Positions 52,836 through 63,092 of a stretch of 64,000 nucleotides of DNA are shown in pieces. The notes below the pieces were generated by a model. The model was not told where the DNA came from, did no database searches, and saw only the letters and a program-made list of their open reading frames with translations. A program made the position numbers and the translations under genes. The DNA is from Hyphomicrobiales bacterium (GTDB lineage: Bacteria > Pseudomonadota > Alphaproteobacteria > Rhizobiales > Xanthobacteraceae): assembly GCA_021732215.1 (NCBI GenBank), contig JAKFVL010000008.1, positions 124,001 to 188,000 on the forward strand. The letters are read 5' to 3'. Position 1 is the first letter of the stretch. Each line of letters begins with the position of its first letter.

Positions 52836-54251
52836 CTAAGTCGTCGGTTCCTTGGCCGCACGGCTGATCGAAAGCACGAAACACTCGACCTCCGCACGAT
52901 CGTTCTTGATGACCTTGATCTGCTCCGGCCGGGTCATGAGACCGTCGAGCCAGACCGGCAATGCCGGCCGCACGCCGCAAGCGGCTTCCACCGCGTCCGG
53001 AAATTTTGCCGCATGCGCCGTCGACAGCACGATATTGGGCACGCCCGTGTCCGCACCGAGACGCTCGGCTACCGCAATCGCAACCGCCGTGTGCGGATCG
53101 ATCAGGTCGCCGCTCTCGCGCCAGGCGGCGCGGATCGCAGCCGCGGTCTCGGTTTCGTCGGCACGGCCGGCATCGAAGCCGTCACGCACGGCAGCGAGCG
53201 CCTGCGCCTGAAGGGTAAACCGGCCGGACTGCTGCAACGACGACATCAGCCCGCGCACAGTCGGTGCATCGCGCCCGACCGCCTCGAACAGCAGGCGTTC
53301 GAAGTTCGACGACACCTGAATGTCCATCGACGGCGACGTGGTCGCGTGGACTTCCCGGACCTCATACGTTCCGGTCGCGAGCGTGCGCGCCAGAATATCG
53401 TTGACGTTGGCCGCGATCTTCAGCCGACGGATCGGCAAGCCCATGCGCTTGGCCACATAGCCCGCGAAGATATCGCCGAAGTTTCCGGTCGGCACCGTGA
53501 AATCGACCTGACGCGCGGGCGCACCCAGCGCAACAGCCGAGGTGAAGTAATAGACCACCTGTGCAACGATGCGCGCCCAGTTAATCGAATTGACGCCCGA
53601 CAACGACACGGCGTCACGAAACGCATGATGATTGAACAGGCCCTTCACGATCGCCTGGCAATCGTCGAACGTCCCCTCGACCGCCAGCGCGTGCACGTTG
53701 GCAGCGGCCGTTGTCGTCATCATCCGCCGCTGCACATCCGAGATGCGGCCGTTCGGAAACAGCACGATCAGATCGACGCTGTTGCGATTGGCGAACGCCT
53801 CCACTGCCGCGCCACCAGTGTCGCCCGACGTGGCAACGACAATGGTGGTCCGCCGGCGGCGCTGCGTCAGCACATGATCCATCATGCGCGAGACGAGCTG
53901 CATCGCCACGTCCTTGAACGCCAGCGTCGGCCCGTGAAACAGCTCGAGCAGAAACTGACTGGTGCCGATCTGGCTCACCGGCACCACCGCCGGATGACGG
54001 AACGTCGCGTAAGCCTCGATCGCCATGCGGCCGAGGTCGGCATCGGAAATTTCGCCACCGACGAACGGCTTGATCACATCGACAGCGACCTCCCAGTACG
54101 GGCGTCCGAGAAATCCGGCGATGGTGGCATGCGACAGTTGCGGCCAGACCTCGGGCACATAGAGGCCGCCGTCGCGGGCGAGCCCGGCCAGCATCACATC
54201 GCAGAAGCCAAGTTTTGGCGCTTCACCGCGCGTCGAAATGTAGGTCGTCAC
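52836..54251 (-). CDS. thrC: Threonine synthase
   Basis: This 471-residue PLP enzyme converts O-phosphohomoserine to threonine. The cofactor lysine is Lys113 in GPTLAFKDVAMQLV; VATSGDTGGAAVEAF binds phosphate, and VPTGNFGDIFAGYVAKRMGLP is typical of the long class. GGAAAAG precedes the ATG. It is upstream of the M16 gene and downstream of surf1, with 118 bases between, likely holding its own promoter. Confidence 0.97.
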   Translation of the reverse strand: MTTYISTRGEAPKLGFCDVMLAGLARDGGLYVPEVWPQLSHATIAGFLGRPYWEVAVDVIKPFVGGEISDADLGRMAIEAYATFRHPAVVPVSQIGTSQFLLELFHGPTLAFKDVAMQLVSRMMDHVLTQRRRRTTIVVATSGDTGGAAVEAFANRNSVDLIVLFPNGRISDVQRRMMTTTAAANVHALAVEGTFDDCQAIVKGLFNHHAFRDAVSLSGVNSINWARIVAQVVYYFTSAVALGAPARQVDFTVPTGNFGDIFAGYVAKRMGLPIRRLKIAANVNDILARTLATGTYEVREVHATTSPSMDIQVSSNFERLLFEAVGRDAPTVRGLMSSLQQSGRFTLQAQALAAVRDGFDAGRADETETAAAIRAAWRESGDLIDPHTAVAIAVAERLGADTGVPNIVLSTAHAAKFPDAVEAACGVRPALPVWLDGLMTRPEQIKVIKNDRAEVECFVLSISRAAKEPTT

Positions 54252-54369
54252 ATCTTTTCCGAGGAGCGAGATTTAGCTCCAAGCCTCTGAAAGATATAGA
54301 AGATCACCCGGAAGCCAACCGATCTGGCGGCACCTTATAAGCAAGCGTCGGCATCCACAAGGAAGCGGC

Positions 54370-55131
54370 TCAGGCGCGCCGCTGACCGGCAATCCAGAAA
54401 CCAAACGCGATGACAACGGCAGCAGCGAGGCCGAACCAGGTGATCGCATATTGCAGATGGTTGTCTTTCAGGCGAACCGAAAGCGGGCCCGGTTTTGGAA
54501 TGCCCGACGCCGGTACAGGCTCTTCAAGATCGATATAGAACGGCGCGACGCCACCGGCGGGCTGGCCCCACCCGAGCGTCCGGGCCATCGCCATGTGGTC
54601 GCGCGTGAACCACAGACGCTTCACCGGATTGTCGGCCGGCGTGAACCAGCCGGCGGGCTCCGGGAAGCGAATGTAGCCGATAAAGGTCTGCGGCCCCGCT
54701 GCGACGGACGCAATCGCGCGATCCTGCTGCGCGCGATCCTGCAATGTGTTTTGCACGAACCCGAGATTGACGACGACGGTCTCACCGCTCACAAGTTTCG
54801 CGGGCACGAACGCCCAGGTCCCGGGACCGGAGATGTCGGCCCGCACGCCGGAGCCGGAGCTGTAGACCATGACGTCCTTCGAGTGATCGAGCGCGGCGGA
54901 GAACGTGACACGCCGGAATTCATCGCGCGCCTGAGAGAGCGATGCCCACTCCGACGCAAGCGGCAACGAGACCGGGTCTTGCACAAGACGCTCATCGAGC
55001 GCCGCGATCAGTCCGCGCTTTTCATCCTTGCGATGAAGCTGCCAGACGCCCAATCCGATCAGTGTCGCCAGCATCGCAAGCGTGATCAGCGCCAGACCGA
55101 AAGAGCCGCGTTTGTTGACGATCGCTGTCAC
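54370..55131 (-). CDS. SURF1 family cytochrome oxidase assembly protein
   Basis: This 253-residue protein has two membrane helices, near the N-terminus (GLALITLAMLATLIGLGVWQLHRK) and C-terminus (YAITWFGLAAAVVIAFGFWIAG), flanking a periplasmic domain, as in SURF1/Shy1. SURF1 helps insert heme a into subunit I. The start is a GTG at 55131 whose GTGA overlaps the DUF983 stop, so the two are coupled; an open frame continues upstream through DUF983. Confidence 0.93.
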   Translation of the reverse strand: MTAIVNKRGSFGLALITLAMLATLIGLGVWQLHRKDEKRGLIAALDERLVQDPVSLPLASEWASLSQARDEFRRVTFSAALDHSKDVMVYSSGSGVRADISGPGTWAFVPAKLVSGETVVVNLGFVQNTLQDRAQQDRAIASVAAGPQTFIGYIRFPEPAGWFTPADNPVKRLWFTRDHMAMARTLGWGQPAGGVAPFYIDLEEPVPASGIPKPGPLSVRLKDNHLQYAITWFGLAAAVVIAFGFWIAGQRRA

Positions 55132-55517
55132 GGCCGGTCGCGCTCCACCAGCCGCCCTTCCGCGGCCTTGTGATGAAACTGCAGCGCGATCAGCAGCGCT
55201 TTCATCGAGCGCAGCGGCACCAGCGTCGTCAGCAGGATCAGCGGTCCCCACAGCACCGCATGGACCCAGAACGGCGGCTGATACTTCACCTCGACGATCA
55301 GCGCCGACCCGACAACGATGAATCCCGCAATCATGATGATGAACACCGCCGGGCCATCGCCCGCATCGATGAAGCCATAGTCGAGCCCGCACGCCTCACA
55401 TCCCGGCCGCAGCGTGAGAAAGCCTTGATAGAGTTTGCCTTCGCCGCAACGCGGGCACTTGCAGGCCAGCCCGCGCATCGCAGACTGTCCGAGGGTCGGA
55501 GCCGGATTGTTCAGCAT
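55128..55517 (-). CDS. DUF983 family protein
   Basis: This 129-residue protein starts with a zinc-ribbon-like CPRCGEGKLYQGFL and CEACGLDYG, followed by two membrane helices (about 55-75 and 82-100). DUF983 is regularly encoded between cox subunit III and SURF1 in alphaproteobacteria, so a role in oxidase assembly or metal handling is inferred. The Cys pairs CPRC and CEAC are intact. Confidence 0.92.
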   Translation of the reverse strand: MLNNPAPTLGQSAMRGLACKCPRCGEGKLYQGFLTLRPGCEACGLDYGFIDAGDGPAVFIIMIAGFIVVGSALIVEVKYQPPFWVHAVLWGPLILLTTLVPLRSMKALLIALQFHHKAAEGRLVERDRP

Positions 55518-55554
55518 CGCGGTTCTCTTCGCGCCGTCTCAGCCTGAATGCAAG

Positions 55555-55586
55555 CAAAAGGGGCGACCTTGCGGCCGCCCCTTTGA
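55555..55586 (-). terminator. Terminator after ctaE (minus strand)
   Basis: Read on the minus strand, AAAGGGGCG pairs with CGCCCCTTT around a 10-base loop and ends with TTTTGCTTG. It lies between ctaE and the DUF983 gene, so DUF983 and surf1 may receive only read-through or need their own promoter. Confidence 0.7.
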
Positions 55587-55604
55587 TCGGTTTCGATCGA
55601 TTGA

Positions 55605-56459
55605 TCAGTGGCCGCCGCCGACACCCGCCGGGCCGCGTCCCCAGACATAGATCGCCAGGAACAGAAACAACCAGACCACGTCGACGAAATGCCAGTACCA
55701 GGCAGCAAACTCAAAACCGAGGTGCTGCTTCGGCGTGAAGTGGCCCGCATAGGCGCGGAACAGACACACCAGCAGGAAAACGGTGCCGACCAGAACGTGG
55801 AAGCCATGGAAGCCGGTCGCCATGAAGAAGGTCGCACCATAGACGTTGCCGGAGAATGCGAATGCAGCGTGGCCGTACTCGTAGGCCTGCACGCATGTGA
55901 ACGCCGCGCCGAGCACGACGGTGAGGATCAGACCCCACTTCAAACCCTGGCGGTCATTCTCGAGCAGCGCATGATGCGCCCAAGTCACTGTCGTGCCGGA
56001 GGTCAGCAGGATCAGTGTGTTGAGCAGCGGCAGATGCCACGGATCGAAGGTCTCGATCCCCTTGGGGGGCCAGACGCCGCCGAACAGCGCGTCACGCGCG
56101 GCGTGAACCGGATCGGCCGGGAACAGCGCTGAATTGAAATAGGCCCAGAACCACGCCACGAAGAACATCACCTCGGAGGCGATGAACAGGATCATGCCAT
56201 AGCGATGGTGGAGCTGAACGACGCGGGTATGATCGCCCTTGTATTGGGCTTCGCGAATCACGTCCGCCCACCAGCTCGCCATTGTGTAGAGCACGCCGAT
56301 GGTGCCGATACCGAAAACGATCGGCGCACCGGCAAACATCTTGTGCATCCAGGCGATCGCGCCGACCGCCATGATAAAGGCCGAGATCGAGCCAACGATC
56401 GGCCAAGGGCTCGGATCGACGAGGTGATAGTCGTGGTGTTTCGCTTGCCCCGAAGCCAT
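55605..56459 (-). CDS. ctaE: Cytochrome c oxidase subunit III
   Basis: This 284-residue subunit has seven membrane helices. Typical segments: [17 protein letters not shown] at the N-terminus, [45 protein letters not shown] and [16 protein letters not shown], ending with [22 protein letters not shown]. All are characteristic of aa3 oxidase. It ends the ctaC-D-B-F-G-E series and is followed by a terminator. Confidence 0.97.
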   Translation of the reverse strand: MASGQAKHHDYHLVDPSPWPIVGSISAFIMAVGAIAWMHKMFAGAPIVFGIGTIGVLYTMASWWADVIREAQYKGDHTRVVQLHHRYGMILFIASEVMFFVAWFWAYFNSALFPADPVHAARDALFGGVWPPKGIETFDPWHLPLLNTLILLTSGTTVTWAHHALLENDRQGLKWGLILTVVLGAAFTCVQAYEYGHAAFAFSGNVYGATFFMATGFHGFHVLVGTVFLLVCLFRAYAGHFTPKQHLGFEFAAWYWHFVDVVWLFLFLAIYVWGRGPAGVGGGH

Positions 56460-56557
56460 TCGCGTTATCTCCGTTCGTATGCCGATGATACCGGCATAAG
56501 GTCATGTCTTAAAGCTCGAATTCGGCGCTCGCCTGCCGGGAACGCCGTACGCTTACG

Positions 56558-57184
56558 TTATAGATTGCCTTTTGGCTTCTCCGGCTGGCTTGCAGCCACC
56601 GGTTTCGGCTTCGGCTCGTCCTTCACGGGATAGAACGTGTAGGACAGGGTGATGGTGTTCAGCGTGTCATGATCTTTGTCGGCGACCAACGCCGGATCGA
56701 CGTAGAACACCACCGGCATCTCGCGTTTCTCGCCCGGCCCCAGCTTCTGCTCGTTGAAGCAGAAGCAGTTGATCTTCTGGAAATAGAGACCGGCGGTGAG
56801 CGGCGCGACATTGTAGGCGGCGACGCCCGTGGTTGCGCGGGCCGACTGATTCGTGACGGTGTAGAACGCGGTCACGACCTCGCCGATCCTGACCTCGATC
56901 TCGGTCTTTTCGGCCTCGAACTTCCACGGCAATCCGCCGCTGACATTGGAATCGAAGCGAACCGCGATCCGCCGCTCCAGTGTCGCGGACGGCGCGGAAA
57001 CGGCAACCTGCGTGGTACCGTTGAAGCCGGTGACCCGGCAGAACCAGTTGTAAAACGGCACGGCGGCATAGGCTGCGCCGACCATGAGCGCGACAAAGAA
57101 GCCGCAAGCCGACGCGACCATCACGTCGCGGCTGGTGCGTGCTTTGCGCGTCGTCACCGGAGTGGTTGGTATGCTCTCTGTCAT
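56558..57184 (-). CDS. ctaG: Cytochrome c oxidase assembly protein CtaG (Cox11)
   Basis: This 208-residue copper chaperone delivers copper to the CuB centre of subunit I. One N-terminal membrane helix (about 22-44), then [12 protein letters not shown] with the conserved Cys and the copper-binding [12 protein letters not shown] (CFCF) motif; the domain ends [25 protein letters not shown]. The start overlaps the coxF stop by four bases (ATGA). Confidence 0.96.
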   Translation of the reverse strand: MTESIPTTPVTTRKARTSRDVMVASACGFFVALMVGAAYAAVPFYNWFCRVTGFNGTTQVAVSAPSATLERRIAVRFDSNVSGGLPWKFEAEKTEIEVRIGEVVTAFYTVTNQSARATTGVAAYNVAPLTAGLYFQKINCFCFNEQKLGPGEKREMPVVFYVDPALVADKDHDTLNTITLSYTFYPVKDEPKPKPVAASQPEKPKGNL

Positions 57185-57345
57185 ATCGGGCGCATCAGGA
57201 CCGCCGGTCCCTTGACCATAGTGACCGCGAAAAACAGCACGACGAGAATTCCGAGTGCCCACGCGATCGCAATCGAGCGCTCGCGGCGGCGGCGCTTCTG
57301 CTCCTCGGTGAGCACGATTCCCGCTGGCTGGTCATTCTGATCCAT
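57181..57345 (-). CDS. CoxF-like small membrane protein (54 aa)
   Basis: This short protein starts [20 protein letters not shown] and has one membrane helix ([22 protein letters not shown]). A further ATG at 57360 would add five residues. It lies between ctaB and ctaG with a four-base overlap to ctaG, the usual place of the CoxF-like gene in alphaproteobacterial oxidase operons. Its exact role in assembly is not known. Confidence 0.85.
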   Translation of the reverse strand: MDQNDQPAGIVLTEEQKRRRRERSIAIAWALGILVVLFFAVTMVKGPAVLMRPI

Positions 57346-57375
57346 GCGGATGCCATACATTCCTGACGACGCCCC

Positions 57376-58314
57376 CTACCCGATAAACCGTATCGCCGCG
57401 TGGGCGATCGCTTCAAGCAGAAGCGTTGCAAACAAAGCGAACAGATAAAGGATCGAGAAAGCGAACAGCCGCCGCGCCGCGCGCAGTGCTTCCGGCCCGG
57501 TCCGATGGCGATAAACGTTGACGGCAAGCGCGAGCATCCAGCCGCCGAGGATCAGGGAGACGATGCCATAGATCGCGCTGAAATAGCCGAGCGGCCATGG
57601 CGCCAAAGCAACCACCACCAGCACCACGGTATAGAGCAGGATCTGCAGGCGCGTCGCGTCGAGACCTGCGACCACGGGGAGCATCGGCACTCCGGCACGG
57701 GCGTAGTCGTCGGACCGGAACAGCGCCAGCGCCCAGAAGTGCGGCGGTGTCCAGAAGAAGATGATCGCGAACAGCAGGATCGGCTCGACCGACAGCGACC
57801 CGGTCGCCGCCGCCCACGCCACCACTGGCGGCAAGGCGCCGGCGGCGCCTCCGATCACGATGTTCTGCGCCGTCGAGCGCTTCAGCCAGGCCGAATAGAT
57901 CGCGATGTAGAAGAAGATCGTGAAGGCGAGCAGCGCACCGGCCAGCCAGTTGACCAGGATGCCGAGCGTCATCACGGAGAAGAACGACAGGATCACACCG
58001 AAGGCGAGCGCCTCGGGCGGGCTGACGCGGCCCTGCGGGATCGGCCGCTTCACGGTGCGGCCCATCAGCGCGTCGATATCGCGGTCGTACCACATGTTGA
58101 GCGCGCCCGACGCGCCGGCGCCGACCGCGATGCAGACCAGCGAGGTGACGGCGAGAACCGGATGAACATGACCCGGCGCTATCACGAGGCCGACCAGCGC
58201 GGTGAAGATCACCAGCGACATCACGCGCGGCTTCATCAGCTCGATGAAGTCGCCGACACTGGCCTCGGAGATCCGGGGCTGCGCGAGGTCGACATGCTCT
58301 TCAATCACAGACAC
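57376..58314 (-). CDS. ctaB: Protoheme IX farnesyltransferase (heme o synthase)
   Basis: This 312-residue UbiA-family membrane enzyme farnesylates heme b to heme o, precursor of heme a. It has about nine helices; the first Asp-rich motif [19 protein letters not shown] and [12 protein letters not shown] bind the prenyl substrate, and the second region is [23 protein letters not shown]. It lies downstream of ctaD beyond a dispersed repeat. Confidence 0.97.
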   Translation of the reverse strand: MSVIEEHVDLAQPRISEASVGDFIELMKPRVMSLVIFTALVGLVIAPGHVHPVLAVTSLVCIAVGAGASGALNMWYDRDIDALMGRTVKRPIPQGRVSPPEALAFGVILSFFSVMTLGILVNWLAGALLAFTIFFYIAIYSAWLKRSTAQNIVIGGAAGALPPVVAWAAATGSLSVEPILLFAIIFFWTPPHFWALALFRSDDYARAGVPMLPVVAGLDATRLQILLYTVVLVVVALAPWPLGYFSAIYGIVSLILGGWMLALAVNVYRHRTGPEALRAARRLFAFSILYLFALFATLLLEAIAHAAIRFIG

Positions 58315-58336
58315 AGCTTAATCCAATCCTGACTTG

Positions 58337-58414
58337 GTCATTGCGAGGAGCGTCAGCGACGAAGCAATCCAGTCTTTCTTTGCCGCTGGGTTGCTTCGCT
58401 TCGCTCGCAATGAC
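58337..58414. repeat. Dispersed inverted repeat (CATTGCGAGG family), second copy
   Basis: It begins GTCATTGCGAGGAGC, has GAAGCAATCCAG and ends TTGCTTCGCTTCGCTCGCAATGAC. Ends and internal blocks match the element at 27304-27392. It lies between ctaD and ctaB. Confidence 0.85.
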
Positions 58415-58453
58415 GTTCCGGCTCGCAATCGTGCGGGCATGACGCCTTCGGCG

Positions 58454-60180
<1,727 letters not shown>

Positions 60181-60208
60181 CTCAAAGCTCTACTAGATAC
60201 CCATAATT

Positions 60209-60286
60209 GCTGGTGTTCTTTTGATTCCAACATTCGCACCAGAATTCGCAGCAACCTCATGCGAATGTTAGAATCAAACCACCAGC
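60209..60286. repeat. Palindrome 2 in the ctaC-ctaD gap
   Basis: The arm GCTGGTG...TTTGATTCCAACATTCGCA (60209-60238) faces TGCGAATGTTAGAATCAAA...CACCAGC (60260-60286). Stems of 10, 8 and 7 bp are interrupted only by a C-A mismatch and a small bulge. Confidence 0.85.
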
Positions 60287-60327
60287 GGTTCGCCGCCCTC
60301 TTGTCCCGTGGCCGAAGCGAACGGCGC

Positions 60328-61182
60328 CTAGCGCGCAGCCGCGCCGGCCGATGCATACGAATTGTTGTCGGGCACCGATGCGAATTTCTTCTTGGCTTCC
60401 TCGACCCATGCCGCGAATGCCTGATCGCTCACGACGCGCACCGCGATCGGCATGAACGCATGATCCTTGCCGCAGAGTTCAGAGCATTGGCCGTGGAACA
60501 TGCCTTCCTTGGTGGCCTTGAACCAGGTCTCGTTGAGGCGGCCGGGGATGGCGTCGATCTTGATTCCGAACGACGGCACCGCGAAGGCATGGATCACATC
60601 GGCTGCGGTGGTCTGCACCCGGATGATCTTGTTCACCGGCACGACCATTTCGTTGTCGACGCCGAGCAGGCGCGGTGGCTTGTCGGCCACCAGAAGCGAA
60701 TCGAACTCGAACTTGCCGTTGTCAGGGTAGGAATAGGTCCAGTACCACTGCTTGCCGGTCGCCTTGATGGTGATGTCCGCCTTCGGGACGTCGAGCTGCT
60801 GAAACAGCAGCTTGAACGACGGAATGGCGATCGCCATCAGAATGACCACCGGGGCGACGGTCCAGATCACCTCGATCAGCGTGTTATGGGTGGTTTTCGA
60901 AGGGACCGGATTGGCTTTGGCGTTGAACTTGACCGCAACGATCAAAAGCAGAGCCAGCACGAACAGGGTGATGACCGTAATGATCCAGAACAGCAGTTCA
61001 TGGAACCATATGATGTTGTCCATCACCGGCGACGCCGATTCCTGGAGCTTGTATTCCCAAGGTGTGGGCTGACCCAATCCCGCGAACGCAGCACCTGCCG
61101 CCAGCAGAACGACCGCTCCTGCCGCTATACCCAGCAACCGGCGTCTCGCTCGGCCCATTCCCTGGCCCATCCCCCTCGTCAT
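60328..61182 (-). CDS. ctaC: Cytochrome c oxidase subunit II
   Basis: This 284-residue subunit has a signal/first hydrophobic segment (RRRLLGIAAGAVVLLAAG), two membrane helices and a periplasmic CuA domain. Full CuA ligands are seen: HAFAVPSFG, and HGQCSELCGKDHAFM with both Cys, Glu, His and Met. KQWYWTYSYPD is the aromatic electron-entry patch. The start at 61182 is chosen for its GGGAG; an ATG at 61206 would add eight residues. First gene of the oxidase series. Confidence 0.97.
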   Translation of the reverse strand: MTRGMGQGMGRARRRLLGIAAGAVVLLAAGAAFAGLGQPTPWEYKLQESASPVMDNIIWFHELLFWIITVITLFVLALLLIVAVKFNAKANPVPSKTTHNTLIEVIWTVAPVVILMAIAIPSFKLLFQQLDVPKADITIKATGKQWYWTYSYPDNGKFEFDSLLVADKPPRLLGVDNEMVVPVNKIIRVQTTAADVIHAFAVPSFGIKIDAIPGRLNETWFKATKEGMFHGQCSELCGKDHAFMPIAVRVVSDQAFAAWVEEAKKKFASVPDNNSYASAGAAAR

Positions 61183-61487
61183 GCCGCTTTTGCTCCCGCC
61201 AATCATTCGCTATCGGTCCGACATCGCATTCCGGCGCAGTTTAATGCGGCTTTTTGGGTCATCGGCCCGCCGCCACCACCGGCTTAGAAAGCGTCGAAAT
61301 TCCAGTCTCTCAAACCATAATTCGGCGTGTCTCGCAATGCAGTAATTCGCGCGGCCCGGAACAGCCCACATGCCCGATTCGCAACGCAATTTTGCGGCGA
61401 TTCCGGGTACCGCGATAGGCTGCGCAGATACCCCCTACAGGCGGTCTCTGGCGGGAGTTTCATTGTCGCCGTTACGGGGCTCTCCTA
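61183..61487. other. Divergent intergenic region upstream of ctaC
   Basis: These 305 bases should contain the ctaC promoter (minus strand) and whatever drives the pseudogene. No conserved gene, repeat family member or convincing promoter was found. Confidence 0.4.
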
Positions 61488-62170
61488 TTGTGCCCGGATA
61501 ACCAAGGCGCTCAGGCGTCAAAGAAACTCAGGAATGAAACGCCCGCGATTACCAGCTTTTTCATGCCGACTCGCATTGTGGCCGGCGCCGGAGCGCTGAC
61601 CACAATCGGAAATCTCGCCCGCGAGCTCAAAATGTCGCGGATTCTCGTGGTTTCGGACCCGATCATCTCGCAACAGCCCTTTCATGCCGCGGCGCTTGAT
61701 TCGCTGAAAGCCGCGGGGCTCTCGATCGGCCGCTTCGATGAATGCGGGATCGACGCCCGCTACTCTCATATCGACGCGCAAGGCGAACGCGCGCGCAGGG
61801 ACGGGATCGACGGCATCGTCTGCATCGGCGGCGGTTCTGTCATGTGCACGGGCAAGGGCATCGCCATCGTCGCTACCAATCCGAAGCCGATGCGCGAATG
61901 CACCGGCGTCGGCAGCTTCGACAAGAAGGCCTTGCCGATGATCATGGTGCCGACCACCGCGGGCTCCGGATCGGAAGTGTCGCAGTGGACCGCGGGCCCA
62001 GGATCGGCTCGCAGGTGCTCGTGACACCGGATGACAACGCCAAGGTCCCGGTGGCGGGAAAACTCGTGGCCGCCGACGCGACGGAGATCGTCATTCACCG
62101 GACGACGCCCGAGGCCAATGACATTCACATCCACTTCCCGCGGGCAGGGTTCGAGATCAAGGCTGCATAG
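61488..62170 (+). pseudogene. Chimeric remnant: iron-dependent alcohol dehydrogenase N-terminus joined to a foreign C-terminus
   Basis: From ITSFFMPTRIVAGAGAL (about 61545) to TTAGSGSEVSQWTA (ends near 61993) the frame reads as the N-terminal, NAD-binding half of a group III Fe-alcohol dehydrogenase (IVCIGGGSVMCTGKGIAI). It then stops in frame at 62024 without the iron-binding domain. Starting near 61998 in another frame the sequence reads RIGSQVLVTPDDNAKVPVAG to VIHRTTPEANDIHIHFPRAG and ends at 62170; this resembles the C-terminal tail of a bradyrhizobial glutathione-S-transferase-like protein (tentative). A deletion joining two genes is the simplest explanation. The first start is uncertain (TTG 61488 or ATG 61563). 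Confidence 0.75.
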
Positions 62171-62393
62171 CGCGATCTGCCTCCCAGCCTTGATGTGCGG
62201 CTTGACTCACCCCGGGGCCGATGTACGCCATAATTCCACGGGCCTGGCCAAAGTGATTCGGGCTTTCCTGGAGGCTGCCTTCAAGCCGCCGTCATTGCCA
62301 TGGCGAGTCCGGCAGGTTCGGAAGGCTGCCCGGCCCAGCGGTTGCATTGGTTGCGGCGATGTCGGGACCACTCGGAGAGAGGACCCATACCAG

Positions 62394-62924
62394 ATGGGCC
62401 GTTTGTTTTTGGGATCTCAGTTGCGGCGCGCGGCTTGGCGTCTGTTTGGGTTCGCTCTGCTGTGCACGATCGCGTCGACGAACGCTGCCTTCGCCCAAGG
62501 CGCCGTTCGCTCGGTTCACGGCGACTGGCAGATCCGTTGCGACACGCCGCCGGGCGCGCAGGGCGAGCAATGCGCCCTGATCCAGAGCGTGGTGGCCGAA
62601 GATCGCTCCAATGCGGGGCTCACCGTCATCGTGCTGAAAACCGCCGATCAAAAGAGCAAGCTGATGCGCGTGGTCGCGCCGCTCGGCGTGTTGCTGCCTT
62701 CGGGACTCGGTCTCAAACTCGATAACAACGACGTCGGCCGCGCCGGTTTCGTCCGCTGCCTCCCCAATGGTTGCGTCGCTGAGGTAGTGATGGACGACGA
62801 CCTGTTGGCCAAGCTGCGCACCGCCCGCACCGCGACCTTCATCATTTTCGAGACGCCGGAAGAAGGCATCGGCTTCCCGCTGAGTCTCAAAGGCATCGGC
62901 GAAGGCTACGACAAGCTGCCTTGA
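62394..62924 (+). CDS. Invasion-associated locus B (IalB) family protein
   Basis: This 176-residue protein has a signal peptide (LFGFALLCTIASTNAAFAQG) and the IalB domain: VHGDWQIRCDTPPGAQGEQCALIQS, LMRVVAPLGVLLPSGLGLKLD, GFVRCLPNGCVAEVVMDDDLL and FETPEEGIGFPLSLKG. Cys residues are likely disulphide bonded in the periplasm. IalB proteins were named for Bartonella invasion but are widespread in free-living Rhizobiales with unknown function. The start at 62394 has GAGAGGA upstream. It sits between the oxidase genes and tldD, an order shared by relatives. Confidence 0.93.
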   Translation: MGRLFLGSQLRRAAWRLFGFALLCTIASTNAAFAQGAVRSVHGDWQIRCDTPPGAQGEQCALIQSVVAEDRSNAGLTVIVLKTADQKSKLMRVVAPLGVLLPSGLGLKLDNNDVGRAGFVRCLPNGCVAEVVMDDDLLAKLRTARTATFIIFETPEEGIGFPLSLKGIGEGYDKLP

Positions 62925-62935
62925 AGTCCTCAGAC

Positions 62936-63024
62936 GCCACGCCCGCGCTTGTCGCGGGCATCCACGTCTTTACCGCAAGTCTGCAAGGAAGGCGTGGATG
63001 GCCGGGACTAGCCCGGCCATGACA
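62936..63024. repeat. Dispersed palindromic repeat after ialB
   Basis: Two hairpin blocks are seen: GCCCGCG-CTTGT-CGCGGGC with ATCCACG, and its partner CGTGGAT followed by GGCCGGG-ACTA-GCCCGGCC ending ATGAC. The architecture matches a common intergenic element of this family, distinct from the other two repeat types. It lies between ialB and tldD. Confidence 0.65.
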
Positions 63025-63092
63025 ACGCTGGTTCTTTTGCCTCGCAGCACCTATCTTGACTGCAGCCTGATCCCGCTTTCCGGAACCCGCCC

